Shown here: piece after piece, positions 21,051 through 31,738 of the stretch | How the letters are laid out: every line of letters begins with the position of its first letter | Numbering within the stretch: the stretch's first letter is position 1 | DNA from: Xenoacremonium recifei | Taxonomy: Eukaryota; Ascomycota; Sordariomycetes; Hypocreales; Nectriaceae | NCBI GenBank assembly: GCA_012184525.1 | Contig: WOFQ01000035.1 | Coordinates: forward strand, 1 to 64,000 | Direction: 5' to 3' | DNA: 64,000 bases | Program-made: the position numbers and the translations under genes | Notes under the pieces: model-generated | The model's input: the letters and a program-made list of their open reading frames with translations, nothing else | Database searches by the model: none | What the model was told of the DNA's origin: nothing

Positions 21051-22749
21051 ATGACCACTGTTGGGGCGATCCAACAGGCTCGCGCGGCCGAGGCCACACC
21101 CCCGAATATGAGCCATTTGGGAACGATCCTGGGCGTTGAGACAGTCGTGATGGCCATAGCCATGACCGTCACTGCCGCTCGCTTATACGTGCGGTTCAAG
21201 ATGACGAGAAGCGTTGGCCGTGACGATTGGGCCATTGCTGGTGCTGCGGTATGCACGACCCCTTCTACTTTGCTTCCCTCCTGGCCCCTATCAATCGACC
21301 TGCGCCGTGCCCCATGGTCAATTCGGATCAGAATTTCTCTTTCCCAGGCGTGCCTGGCTTGGTTCTGATCTACTGTCGCTAGGTGTGCGCTCTCGCCACT
21401 TGGATCTTGTTCGTCTATCAAGGGACCCTTGGGCTTGGACATCATTTAGGGTATATATCGGTGGCCAGCCAGTCCAAAATCAGTGAGGCCGAGTTCTGGC
21501 AGATTATTATCTCCTCATGTCTCGGAATGGCTCTTCTCAAGTCATCAGTTGCACTGAGTCTGCTCCGCCTTAACCCGGGCCGATGGTATGTCTTGAGTCT
21601 ATGGTTGATGATAGGTATGAGACGAACTTCCCCAGTTTGAGACGAGCTAGATGAAGAAGAATTGGGTGCTGACACCGCGGCTGTATGATTTAATAGTGTT
21701 CGTTATCGCCTATAGCTTCATGGGCGCCATGACCTTCTTCCTGTACTGCAATCCTATGAAGGCGTACTGGGATCACACGATCAAGGATGCCAAATGCTAC
21801 TCGCTGCACCTATTTATCACCTTCGCTCTGATCAATACGTGTATGTACATCTCCCTTCGGACCGCGGACCAGCACTTTCTTGATCGCATCGCTAACCCGC
21901 TCGACCCCTGCCGCCTATAGCGTTTACGATTTTCACCGACGTGGTCCTGGCCACCATACCGATACCTATCGTCTGGAAACTTCAGATGAAGCGCAGAGTG
22001 AGACTGTATCTTATCGGAATTCTAAGCTTAGGTTACGTGTAAGTTAAGCACGTATTCATCTTTTCGGATGACGCTTGAACCATTGGCGCTGGGACACAAG
22101 ATCTGACATGCTCTCCCCCCCCATCTTAGAGCTGTGGGCTTTGGCATTGCGAATGCGGTATACCAGATTGCATTCTCTTCAAATGTCGACTCATACTTGT
22201 AAGTACTCGCTTGACTTGACTTTTGGTCTATAGACGCTAACACATGTCTCTACGCAGCAACGATTCGATTATGTTTTACGCTGTGTACGTTCCGCGAGGC
22301 ACCATCCCGAAACCCCAAAAAAGTTTTCGCGGACTCGAGCTAACGCAAATCACAGACTTCAGGTCAACATGGGCATCATCGCCGCCTCTGCTCCGACACT
22401 CAAACCTTTGGTGGGCAAAGCACTGAATTTGTCATCGTATACCAACTCGCGCGGGAACGGAAATTACCCGAGTCGCTACGGCAGCCATTACGGAAGCCAG
22501 AGTCGCTCAAGACCGCGCCGCGACCAGTACGCCATGGATGAATTGAATAGCATCGAGGGCGAACGGAGGTCGGACGAAGTTGGGTTCCGAAACAAGGCCG
22601 CCCCGTATAGTGCGACAGTAACATCCTACAAGGGCTCTTCATCTGACAGCCCAGGCCGTGACGAGGACCCGGCTTCAGGAAACTTGACGCCGCCGCACGA
22701 TAGAGACAACATGGTCATTTTTGTACAAAAAGAGATTATTCTTACTTGA
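21051..22749 (+). CDS. Seven-helix integral membrane protein, fungal rhodopsin-domain family
   Basis: Seven exons (21051-21248, 21383-21614, 21697-21840, 21921-22038, 22130-22198, 22258-22284, 22356-22749) encode 393 residues. The third splice uses the GTATGT at 21841, which alone keeps the frame (INTSFTIFTD). Seven hydrophobic helices can be followed: a first helix in the GTILGVETVVMAIA region, GRDDWAIAGAAVCA, the ISSCLGMALLKSSVALSLLR region, IVFVIAYSFMG, TSFTIFTDVVLATIPIPIVW, AVGFGIANAVYQ and FYAVLQVNMGIIAASAP. The RFKMTRSVGRDDW and D..L...P.P..W features mark the large ascomycete family annotated as rhodopsin domain-containing or PTH11-like proteins. The cytosolic tail (about 110 residues) is Ser/Arg-rich and disordered. 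Function is unknown; sensing or signalling at the plasma membrane is usually proposed. Confidence 0.88.
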
Positions 22750-23014
22750 TTTAGGAGGACTAAGACCTTCGGACAGGAAGAGGGACGGGAATAAGCAGAG
22801 GGACAGGCATAGTGACACTGTAGTTCTGTTTTTAATTTAATTTTCTTTAATCATAAACTTGACATCACAATACCGATGCCTTCTACTTGCTTGCTATATT
22901 AACTGCCTCCTCTCAATTGGGTTCTACATGTCCGGGAATCTTATCTACATATAGGGCTACGGTATACTCGCATATCATCTCTATTCAACCTGTGGCTGGC
23001 TTTAGATTAGCTAT
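22750..23014. other. AT-rich intergenic sequence
   Basis: Low-complexity, AT-rich sequence following the rhodopsin-like gene and leading into repeat-derived DNA. No gene seen. Confidence 0.5.
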
Positions 23015-23178
23015 TGTTACGACCTGGTCCCTCGTAAGAGCTCTATAACTAGCTGGGGTTTTATATTGGACAGTAATCCTGAATTACGGTGATCAGGGAT
23101 CATAGTGATAGAAGGTGGTGATCCAGTCACATGTATTTTCTGGCATGTGACTCGGCATGTCACACGTTGGTCGTGACA
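23015..23178. repeat. LTR-like unit with inverted TG...CA ends
   Basis: This 164 bp segment begins TGTTACGACC and ends GGTCGTGACA; the ends are inverted repeats of each other at 9 of 10 positions and have the TG...CA termini of retroviral-type LTRs. Flanking pentamers (GCTAT and AGGGG) do not match, so no target-site duplication is visible. It may be an old solo LTR or a small inverted-repeat element. No internal coding region follows. Confidence 0.35.
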
Positions 23179-23237
23179 AGGGGGATGCTTAAGATTAAGA
23201 GTTGCTCTGTTCGCCGTTCTCGGGCGCTGCTATATTG

Positions 23238-23420
23238 AGCCGGGTTCCAACGCAACAGAGCGACGAGGTCTCAGATCCAACTTTAAGGATGCTAATTAAC
23301 CAGACGTCTTTAGATTGTCTTAACAGCATGCTATTAGACCTACTGCTTAGCGAGTGGACTAATTGATTTATAAAGGAATAAAGAAGTCTGAATAATGAAA
23401 CCTAAAAAGTGGGCAAAATA
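23238..23420 (+). pseudogene. Chimeric, RIP-mutated duplicate of the 3' end of the regulator at 14652
   Basis: From 23259 to 23365 the sequence aligns without gaps to 16758-16864 (end of the Zn2Cys6 gene and its stop region). There are 11 differences: one transversion and ten transitions, all turning G:C into A:T in this copy, seven of them at CpA/TpG dinucleotides. Similarity fades with small gaps to about 23420. Directly upstream, 23238-23263 is identical over 26 bp to 25287-25312 inside the SDR gene at 24967. The two homologies overlap by five bases (AGCGA). This is a junk chimera, not a gene: it has no start and only the last ~35 codons of the regulator. Confidence 0.8.
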
Positions 23421-23643
23421 AGAAGAATATTAATGCTAACCAACTTCTTACCTGTAAAGAATAGAGGTCCAGTCATCTTCCAGATGTTGATGATTCGAGA
23501 CTTTGAATGCCTAAATGAGGACTGGCACCGCACACTAAATCGAAGAATTAAAGACCTTCACTGGGCTCATGTGTGTGATCTGGGCAAGGGAAGAGATATA
23601 AGATTCTATCCTATTGAGAGATACCTCAGGTGGCTTCATTTAT

Positions 23644-24430
23644 CTATCTTCCGAGGGTATCGTGAGGAACAACCTCGGTTGCTTGATGTATGGATGGCGT
23701 CAGGGAACGTCCTGAAATTCTTCGATCCCAGGGCTGGTGGTCAGACAGTCCTTGGTAATTGAGGTCCCGATCTGTAACAGTTGAGTTTTGAACTGGACCT
23801 AGGCCACCTGCAGCCATCCCATAGTCATCTAGTTCTTGGAAATCTTTCGCTTTTTCGGCATTATCCAGGCGTTGTCGACGGAAGTGCAGAAATGTAAGTA
23901 GTCCAAGTATGAAGCATACAAGAATAGCGCTTCATTGCATCAACTTGTGTTCCCCCCTGATAATTGTAATGGAAGAGAACATACCCAACGGATATTAGGA
24001 TGATGAATAACTTTGACGATGACATCGTAGGTTTCTCGCAGAGGTTGTAGTCAGGTTTTGGGTGGCACGAGTCCGTGGAATCACGAGGGGAAACATGAGT
24101 AGCAGGCAGCCATCCCGTCCGGGTAGGCGCAGGATCACTGGCAGATCTCATGTCTAAGTGCTCTGATAATGAAGATTGGTATGCCGTGAGGTCTCCCCCA
24201 AAGATTGCGTCCGCGGAGCCAGATGCCCAGATAAAAATGGCTGAACAAACTTTCGAGAAGTTGATGGGTGAAGAAACAGCTTGCGAAGCCCCTTTTATTT
24301 CCCATGCTCCACCTATTGGTATGCGTGATATGACATGTGAATGAGGCTGAGCCGAATTCGGGTCCGTCGACGCACCCGAGAACGTGATATTGGGGTTCAA
24401 ATATTCAGACCAATTTCTAAAGTGCCACAT
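23644..24430 (-). CDS. Hypothetical single-pass membrane protein
   Basis: Two exons (23985-24430, 23644-23929) joined across a 55 nt GT-AG intron give 243 residues. The join is strongly supported because it completes one membrane helix: SSKLFIILISVG before the intron and AILVCFILGLLTFLHFRRQR after it, followed by a basic stop-transfer signal. The ~135 residues before the helix carry a few N-x-S/T sites and cysteines; the ~75 after are polar and cytosolic-looking. I know no family. The start at 24430 is doubtful: an in-frame TAG that could be an acceptor lies just upstream, and a signal-peptide-like hydrophobic stretch without an ATG occurs around 24660-24750. Upstream exons may be missing or the gene may be decaying. 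A plus-strand frame at 23409-23762 overlaps its 3' end and is not called. Confidence 0.55.
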
Positions 24431-24966
24431 AATCACCCACTACAATAGCAAATCTTTGTTCGCTAATTGAAAGGGCTATGCTTATGGACGAGAGGATTTT
24501 CCAGGCGACAAAAAAACAGTTTCCAGCATCAACGACAAGCGAGCCAAATGCTACCGGGTACCGACAGCCCTTCTCCGAAGCAGCCGTATTTGTCTCATTA
24601 CTTTGATCATTGGACTTTAGTCTGAGACAAGACGGAGAAGCTCGGACACCGTCTTAGCCAAGGAAAGCCGTTGCATTGAACACAGAGACAGCTCCAAGAA
24701 TTGATGGCAAAATCAAGAATAGTGATATGCAAACCAGTACGACTTAATGCTCAATGAAGAAAACTTCGAGATTCTATCACTTATCCGAGTCTAGTTGTGT
24801 TATAGAGAGTTCTTTTGCTGCTTTCATAGAGCAGGAAATGAAATAGACATTTACAATGTTAACCTTGCCGTTGGGCATGTGCAGGAAGACGAGTTACGAA
24901 GGAAACCAAGGCATGACGCCAATCCTATCATACAATAATTATAGTTAAACATTTCTCGCTAAAGTA
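24431..24966. other. Intergenic region with possible remnant exon
   Basis: This 536 bp region follows the SDR gene's 3' end (minus strand) and precedes the membrane-protein gene. On the minus strand near 24660-24750 a hydrophobic frame (VLVCISLFLILPSILGAV) looks like a signal peptide but has no start codon in frame. Confidence 0.4.
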
Positions 24967-25845
24967 CTAGTAGTCTGTGCTGTGAATCTCATCCTTCCAC
25001 TGATCCAATGTCGCAATGCTCTGCGCACACTTCCGTCGAATTGCCTCGTCACAGTCCGTCCCTAGGGGGATGCGAACGGGCAGTTCGCTCCCGGACCAGG
25101 CACCCGTCTGCGTCAAGCAATCCAAGACAAAAGAAGCTCCTTTCTTGACGTCCCCAGGTTGACTTCCGCTGGCTGCATCCAAGCCTTTGCGTGCAGCCCC
25201 GGTGGGAGTATTCTCGTCGTCATAAGCGTCAATGCGATGTTTGGCACTAATTTTGGCTCCATGGTTCAGCAGACCTGTTCGGAAATAGCCGGGTTCCAAC
25301 GCAACAGAGCGAATCTTGAATGGTTGCAACTCCAACGCGAGTGTCTCTGCAAGAGAGGAAGCGCAGGCTTTGGTCATTGAGTAGATGCTGTAACTTGGGC
25401 CAACCTCCCAACAGGCGAGGCTGCCAAATGCGACGACAGTGCCTCTCACACCATTGGAGCCAAGATCCTGAGACCGCATATGAGGGAGGAAGGCCTGCAA
25501 TATGTTGATGACTCCAAAGACATTGGTGTTGAATTGATCGTACACCTCCTGGGCAGTGACCTCTTCAACAGCCCCTTCTAGGACGTATCCTGCGGCGTTC
25601 ACAAGATAATCCACACGACCGAATTTAGAGAAAATATCTTTGGCGGTAGACTCAAGTACATTGAGCGGAGAAGTGACGTCGAAAGCAACGACATGGGCGC
25701 CGGCATCTGCAAGGTCCTGGATTCGAGATGGGGTACGGGCTGTGGCGATGACGGTGTGGCCGCGCTGAAGAGCCGTAAGGGCGATCTCGTGGCCGAAGCC
25801 AGACGAAGCAGCGGTAATGAACCAGACTGGAGATGTGGCGGGCAT
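24967..25845 (-). CDS. Short-chain dehydrogenase/reductase (classical, NADP-type)
   Basis: A single exon of 292 residues. I start at the ATG at 25845 (MPATSPVWF); the frame extends four codons further only through a TTG. The cofactor motif is TAASSGFG, the NAAG motif follows (VDYLVNAAG), the catalytic Ser is in VVAFGSLA, and YSMTK is the catalytic pair. The C-terminal third resembles fungal oxidoreductases that act on ketones or alcohols of unknown identity. It is divergent from a small EthD-domain gene over 0.66 kb and close to a flavin monooxygenase, so it could belong to a small catabolic or biosynthetic set. A 26 bp piece of it (25287-25312) recurs exactly in the chimeric scar at 23238. 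Confidence 0.9.
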   Translation of the reverse strand: MPATSPVWFITAASSGFGHEIALTALQRGHTVIATARTPSRIQDLADAGAHVVAFDVTSPLNVLESTAKDIFSKFGRVDYLVNAAGYVLEGAVEEVTAQEVYDQFNTNVFGVINILQAFLPHMRSQDLGSNGVRGTVVAFGSLACWEVGPSYSIYSMTKACASSLAETLALELQPFKIRSVALEPGYFRTGLLNHGAKISAKHRIDAYDDENTPTGAARKGLDAASGSQPGDVKKGASFVLDCLTQTGAWSGSELPVRIPLGTDCDEAIRRKCAQSIATLDQWKDEIHSTDY

Positions 25846-26508
25846 GTTGAAAGTCAATGAAGAAATAAGTGAAGATAGATATGACTTTGGTGGTTGAGTG
25901 TAGGATTCGGACTGGTGAGTTTGTTAAAGTACTTTTTTAAGTAATGGCTATTAAAGTGATATATAGCTAAGATCTGGTCTCCATGTTGTATAAGTGTTCC
26001 TTCTGTCTCTTTTATATATCTTGGATACCATTCCGTTGTGTCGAGTCTCTCGCCTGAGCTCGGGGATTAGGAGTAATGTGATGTCATGAACCTGTAGAAT
26101 AGATGGCTTTCGGACTTACAGCAGCCCCAAGTCCATGGTGTTTATTAGTGTTGTCCCAAGCATTCCTTATTACCGTAACGCCGCCTGCATGGCTCGTCTA
26201 GCGACCAAAGTCCCTTTCTGAGTGCGCGAAGGATCAAGGCAGAGTGTAAACGCCGAAAATTTGCAGTAGCTTCACTTCGCATTTCAGCACAGGAATTAAC
26301 GCCGGAGGATGTAAACGCCGACACCACGCGCGCGGAATGCGACATTTGCTGATGGACTATTGTACCAAGCTATGTCTTTATCACCGGAAAGCCTGATCTA
26401 CGTCACAATGCGGGTTTCGAGCAGTATCTATAAATTGACGACGTGGAAACCGTTGAAGTTTGCCTACCAACTCAACTCAAAATATATTCTTCCTGCATTT
26501 TGAACATT
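25846..26508. other. Divergent promoter region, SDR / EthD-like gene
   Basis: This 663 bp region holds both starts. It is AT-rich near the SDR. A minus-strand frame at 26145-26345 shows no domain. No clear motif seen. Confidence 0.5.
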
Positions 26509-26870
26509 ATGGCAACTCTCGTCATTCTCTACCCCTCTGGTCACAACTTTGACGTTGACTATTACTTGAATAAACACATGCCTTTTGTTTCTTCGTAAGT
26601 GCAGCGGATTAATGAGTCTTGATGAAGCTGACTGGCCCAAGAAAATGGTCGTCGCAAGGATTACTAGGTTGGAGCGTAACCACTTTCGCGGATCCTGATG
26701 CTCCCTACCAACTCCAGACAACGATGAACTGGGACCTGATGAGCTCCTTTGACACTGCATCAGCAGGGGAACACGCGAAAGAAATTTTTGGCGATATTCC
26801 CAACTTCACTTCAGCTACGCCCGTATTGCTCAAGGGCCAGGTGGCGGGAGGCTCGGGCAGTGCAGCGTAA
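26509..26870 (+). CDS. Small EthD-like dimeric alpha/beta-barrel protein
   Basis: Two exons (26509-26594, 26642-26870) with a 47 nt intron give 104 residues, the usual size. The opening MATLVILYPSGHNFDVDYYL is typical of the EthD family (strand, then the D-x-x-Y-Y segment and H-M-P), and the closing EIFGDIPNFTSATPVLLKGQV matches the family's last helix and strand. Such proteins are cofactor-free, form dimeric ferredoxin-like barrels, and are often found beside oxidoreductases in aromatic degradation or polyketide gene sets. The substrate cannot be read. The first exon is short and its start ATG lacks a rival. Confidence 0.85.
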
Positions 26871-27256
26871 AAACATTGATTTAGCGGACTGGGGCCAAAT
26901 TCATCCCATCGCGCGTTAAGACTCAAGCAAGATGGTTCCTGTATTTTTTTTTTTTTTTTTTGAAATGCAAGAACCCAAGACTGGTGCAGTTTTGCCTTTT
27001 GAATGTCATATAATTTGAGATAGCAGTCGGGATGAAAGTTTAATAGCTCGATACCTGTGGGATTCGAGTTTATTTTCTAAGATTTTACGAATAATGCAAC
27101 TACTTCCATAAACATTTCTCGCTCTTCGAAGTGAGGGAAGTGAATGGAGCTTTGAAACACTACGTGTTTGCGATTATGTATGCCTCTCAAGATCCTGATG
27201 GACACTTGATGGTCGCTCCCTTCGCTGATCCTAGTGACAACAAGTGTTTCAGCTAT
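26871..27256. other. Intergenic region between convergent genes, with an 18-base T run
   Basis: This 386 bp stretch holds the 3' ends of the EthD-like gene and the flavin monooxygenase. A homopolymer of 18 T runs from 26944 to 26961. No gene seen. Confidence 0.6.
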
Positions 27257-29247
27257 CTATAGGTAATAACTCAAATCAGCCCCCTTTCTTGGGATTGTTT
27301 TCGTCGTCATCATATCTTCGCGTTCTTCGATACCCAGTGGATCTTTTTCCGGTGCTTCTATCCAAGAAAGCCCTTCACCCCAGTATGCATAACGTTCTCG
27401 CTTGTAATTCCAGTCGAAATCCTCCCATCTATTTTCAGCCAACGTTTGCATATAATGTAAACTGCTGCCGGGCCATAATGCAGTCACTCTTCCATTGGTT
27501 CCCCGTTTGACTTGAAAATATTAGTGAACCTGCCTTCCATAATTGAGGGATTCTAAGGGCAACAAACACCAACTGCGGCAAGCTCCAGTCCACACTAAAT
27601 TTCGCATGGTCTTTTGTGTGTGAAGATCGAAGTCTTCTTGCGCTTCCAGCTTTACATCAAAATATCTGACATTTTGGCGGACCATTTTGCGAATCAGTCT
27701 CACAAAGTAATCTCCGGTTGCCTCGAGTGAGCCTTGATGAATTAATACCGTCAGTCTATCTTCCAAAACTGCTCAACTTCAGAACTCACCCATAAGGCTT
27801 CCATTAGATATGGGTGTGTTGGGGCCTAAGAAAATCAGGTAGTTTGGGAACCCATGTACCGCGACACTCATATACGAGACCGGGTTTTCGCTCCAGAGGT
27901 CTTGCAAGTTTAACCCACCACTGCCGAGGGTAGGGAATCGAGGCTTGAAAGTCGTGTTGAACCCGGTCGCTGCAACGATAACATCTACCGGATGCTCTTC
28001 ACCTTCAGCTACCACTCCGGTTGATGTGATTCTATCGATACCTTTAAATACCGGTTCAACATTGGGCTTTTGCAAAGAAACAAGAAAATTCTCGCCCGGA
28101 TTAATTCTGCGGCAGCCGGCCTCAAAATTTGGGATAAGCAATTTTTGCAGTCGCTCATCTGGAATCATCTTCTTCATCCCAGCTTCGAAACCCGAGCGCA
28201 AGTCATTCTGCTCCGGTGTATTCTTGATGAAGGCCTTGAACATGCCGTTGAACTGCGCCTCGTATTCCTTTCTAATACGGAGATAAGCCTCAGCATCCGC
28301 TTTATATGCCGCCTTTTCTGTGTCTGTGTATGTATGGTTAAGTGATCCTGATGGCGGCTTGACAGGTGGAGGAGATATCCAAGAGGGAGTCCTAATATAG
28401 ACCTCTATGCTCTTCGCTAAGGGCTGAATTTCTGGAACCAGCTGGATTGCACTAGCACCGGAACCAATGACTGCAACATATTTGCCTGTCATGTCGATAG
28501 AATTATCCCAATCAGCCGTGTGGAGCAGTGGCCCCGAGAAGTTCGATAGGCCCTCGATTGCTGGCATTTGAGGGTGGTTCAGAATTCCACCAGCGTTTAT
28601 GAGCAGCTCTGACTCGATGGAGTCGCCATCCTCGATCTCGATGGTCCATGTGCTGGTTAGCTCTGACCATTTGGCTGAGACAACTTTGCTGTTGTATTGA
28701 ATGTATTGATCCAGCTCGAAATGTGAAACAACACTTTGAAGATAATTTTTTATCTCCTGAGACGAAGCATAACTAGGAATCGATCAGTCTAGTCCATACA
28801 TACGAGTGACAAAATATTCACCTACAACTTAGTCCACAACGGATTTGGAGCAAAAGAATATTGGTAACAGTGGCTAGGAACATCGCATGCACACCCTATC
28901 GACATATTAGCTTCCCAAGTGTTGGAAAAGATGATAGGGAATTTACCGGGATACCGATTCTCATACCAGGTTCCTCCCAGCTCAGGTGACTTTTCGTAAA
29001 TCTTGAATTGAACATGTTGTGAAAGGTGTTGGCGGAGTTTATAGGCTACATCAAAGTTGCTCAGTATCATTCCAGTTTCTATGTTTTCTTTTTTCGGCAT
29101 CTGAGGCTTACCCATAAGAAGCCCAGAAACTCTTTGACTCAAAATCAGTTCCTTGATCATTATTTTGTTGTTATAAGATTGTTGTTATAAGACTTACCCA
29201 GCACCAATAATGGTGCAGCGCAACTTCGGAGGAGCTGAGCCGTTCAT
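27257..29247 (-). CDS. Baeyer-Villiger-type FAD monooxygenase
   Basis: Seven exons on the minus strand (29198-29247, 29112-29131, 28947-29045, 28826-28895, 27790-28772, 27568-27732, 27257-27510) sum to 546 residues. Exon 2 is only 20 nt, and the last intron uses a GTTTGT donor. Features: the first Rossmann motif IIGAGVSG split by intron 1, the GGTWYENRYPG segment, WTKFYASSQEI, a second nucleotide motif VIGSGASA, and the Baeyer-Villiger fingerprint region FSGPLLHTADWD. The C-terminal part (CRSWFKRGTNGRVTALWPGS) is typical of fungal members acting on ketones, with NADPH and O2, to give esters or lactones. The substrate is unknown. It is divergent from an MFS transporter over 641 bp, which suggests a shared promoter and task. 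Confidence 0.92.
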
Positions 29248-29888
29248 AGTATTGAAGGATTAGTTCGCGTACGACGGTCTTCTACGAGATACACACACGA
29301 AAGCCAGTGATAGTAGTCGGCATTATTTCAACCTCTAGTTAACCCCGTCATGCCGTATATCTATGCTCCTAAGAATTGTTCTTGCTGATGACAGTCAAGA
29401 CCCGGAAGCGGCCCGGGTTGGTGTGGAGTGCGTTCCAGGCCCGACACTAGACGTTCAGCTGAGTCCACATGATGCCGCAGCCAAGATAGGACAGCGTCTT
29501 CCGAGCATGGTTTTGAAAGGTAGTGAGTCCCTCGTACCCGCAACTATCATGGTGCTAGGGTTCTCCGTGTAGATAGATATGGAAGCGCAGGCTCGCTCAC
29601 GCTACTCCGTAGATTTGTGGAGAACTCTGATATGGCAATTAAAGAGGCTTGAGAATACACACTGAGTCCTGACGGTGGACGGAAGCGGTCCGGCCCTGGT
29701 GGTGGGTACGGAGATAGGGAGCGTGGATGAGGCCAACATTATGAACCCCTGTCACACATTCTATATCTCATACTCACTTCCTGGACAGATATCTGATATG
29801 CAGTAGAAAAGCAGCGCGAGGTTCCTCAAATTTCGGCGTCCATGAATTTTCGGCTGGTCATCATTACCCCGAATCCCTAGTTTTCAGA
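29248..29888. promoter_or_regulatory. Divergent promoter region, flavin monooxygenase / MFS transporter
   Basis: This 641 bp region lies between divergent starts. At 29686-29692 it contains CGGTCCG, an inverted CGG pair with one-base spacing of the kind bound by some Zn2Cys6 dimers. Function is inferred. Confidence 0.4.
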
Positions 29889-31738
29889 ATGACGCTCGAA
29901 CTCGATAACGGCATGTCAAAGCATGACGCCGACAAAGAATTGCATCGGATGCAAAGTCAGACAACAGGCACTGTCATCGATATTTCTAACTATGAAACTG
30001 TCATGCTGGACAATATGGCTCGGGTCGATGCTGCCATAGAGGAGATTGGATTCGGGCGCTTCCACTGGCAGCTTACCATCTCATGTGGCTTTGGGTTTCT
30101 TGTGGATCAGGTTCGATCTTCTTGAATATCACAGTGTCGCGTGATTAGATACTAACAGGCTTCTGCTTTGTTGAAGATGATTCTCGTCTGTATCAGCCTG
30201 ATAACACCTCAGTCCGCCATGGAATTTGGACCAAAACATTCAACTCTCCTCTCTGCATCGAATTATGCCGGTCTTCTCCTTGGGGCTGTTGTTCTTGGAA
30301 TCTTAACTGATAACATTGGCCGAAGACTGGTGTGGCACATATCTTTATTCGGCGTCTCCATCCTTGCCATGGCTACGGCTGGATCGCCGAACTGGGTTGC
30401 GCTGAATTTCTTCATGGCACTCATTGGGTTTTTTGCCGGAGGCAACTGTAAGAACTCTCCCTTGATTCCAGATATCCTCATGTTTTACTGGCGAACAGAA
30501 GCTGATATCTCACAGTGGCCATTGACTTGACCGTTCTGGCCGAGAGTCTTCCTAAGAAGTGGTCTTTCATCCTCGCTGGACTTGCCAGTGTCTGGGGTTT
30601 AGGAAACGCTGCCACCGGGCTCATTGGTGTGTCCCATATAATGAATTAGCGTATATCCAATTAACTAAAACTACAATAGCATGGCCCTTGATGGTAAATT
30701 TCGGATGCCCAAGTGGCTCTACTCCCGAGAACTGCAGCCGAGCACAAAATATGGGCTGGAGATACTTATACATCATCATCGGAGGTCTCTGTCTGATGAT
30801 GGCCATCATCCGTGCATTCGTGATCCGCTCGCGTGAATCACCACGATGGCTTGTGACTTGCGGCCGCATCGAAGATGCTATCAAAGTTCTTAACGACATG
30901 AGTGCGATGAACAAATCAGATTACCGCGCTGAAATCAGCCGGTTCATTAGAACGAACGACTATTCTAGTACGAACAGGTCTCTCAGAGAGAATGCGAAGA
31001 GGGTGACGAGATTATTTCATGGCCCAAAGAAGATTCGTCTGATGGGTGGCCTGTTAGGTATCTGGCTGCTCATAGGTATCGCGTAAGTACAAGGAGACCC
31101 TAAGGCATCGCCGTCTGCCTTAGATCCTTTCCTCACATTCTAACCTCTCATCAGATATCCTCTTTACACAATTTTTCTTCCATATTACCTGGCCGCCCAT
31201 GGAGCGAACCTGGGGGATTCAAGCACTTACATCACTTACCGAGATTGGGCTGTTTCCTCCGTGGTGGGAATCTTTGGTCCTCTCGTCAGCATGGCCATGA
31301 TATCCATGCCTATTCTCAAGTCTAGACGGTCCATGGTGCTTACTGGAATTGCGTGTGCAGCATTTTCAGGAGCCTTCACCTCGGTTAAAACAGAAGCCCA
31401 GAATCTCGCCTTCTCGAGCATGGTGGGATTCTGGTTGAATGGCTTATATGCAATCATATACTCGTAAGCCAATATTAATCAGCTTGAATATCTGTTGGCG
31501 CTAATGGTGTTGCTTTAGTTACACGCCCCAAGTCCTAGACGTTGAAAATCGTGGTTTAGGGAGTGGTCTATTGCTCGCTGCTGGGCGCCTATCTTCCCTG
31601 TCCTCTCCCTTTATTGCGACATATGCCGATGTAACTACCTCCGCCCCCATCTGGGTGTCCTGCGGTTGCTATATTGCAATTGGGGTATTGGCACTGTTAT
31701 TGCCATTGGAAACTCCAGCATATGCAGATGAGGCCTGA
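29889..31738 (+). CDS. MFS transporter, SV2/inorganic-phosphate-like group
   Basis: Six exons (29889-30110, 30177-30447, 30516-30626, 30680-31082, 31155-31463, 31519-31738) give 511 residues. A long cytosolic N-terminus (DAAIEEIGFGRFHWQL) precedes helix 1, followed by LLGAVVLGILTDNIGRR (the MFS motif A region), FFMALIGFFAGGN, a loop with paired cysteines, R-E-S-P-R-W-L, and a C-terminal half ending in LLPLETPAYADEA. The E-x-G-F-G-x-F opening and R-E-S-P-R-W mark the group related to synaptic-vesicle-2 and organic-ion transporters in fungi. It probably carries a small organic acid, amine or metabolite across the plasma membrane. For intron 1 I use the acceptor at 30176, 19 nt after an ACTAAC branch site. 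Its neighbours are oxidative enzymes on both sides. Confidence 0.93.

Noticed and set aside
23409..23762. 117-codon plus-strand frame in repeat-derived DNA
   Set aside because: It overlaps the better-supported minus-strand membrane-protein exon and the tail of the chimeric scar.
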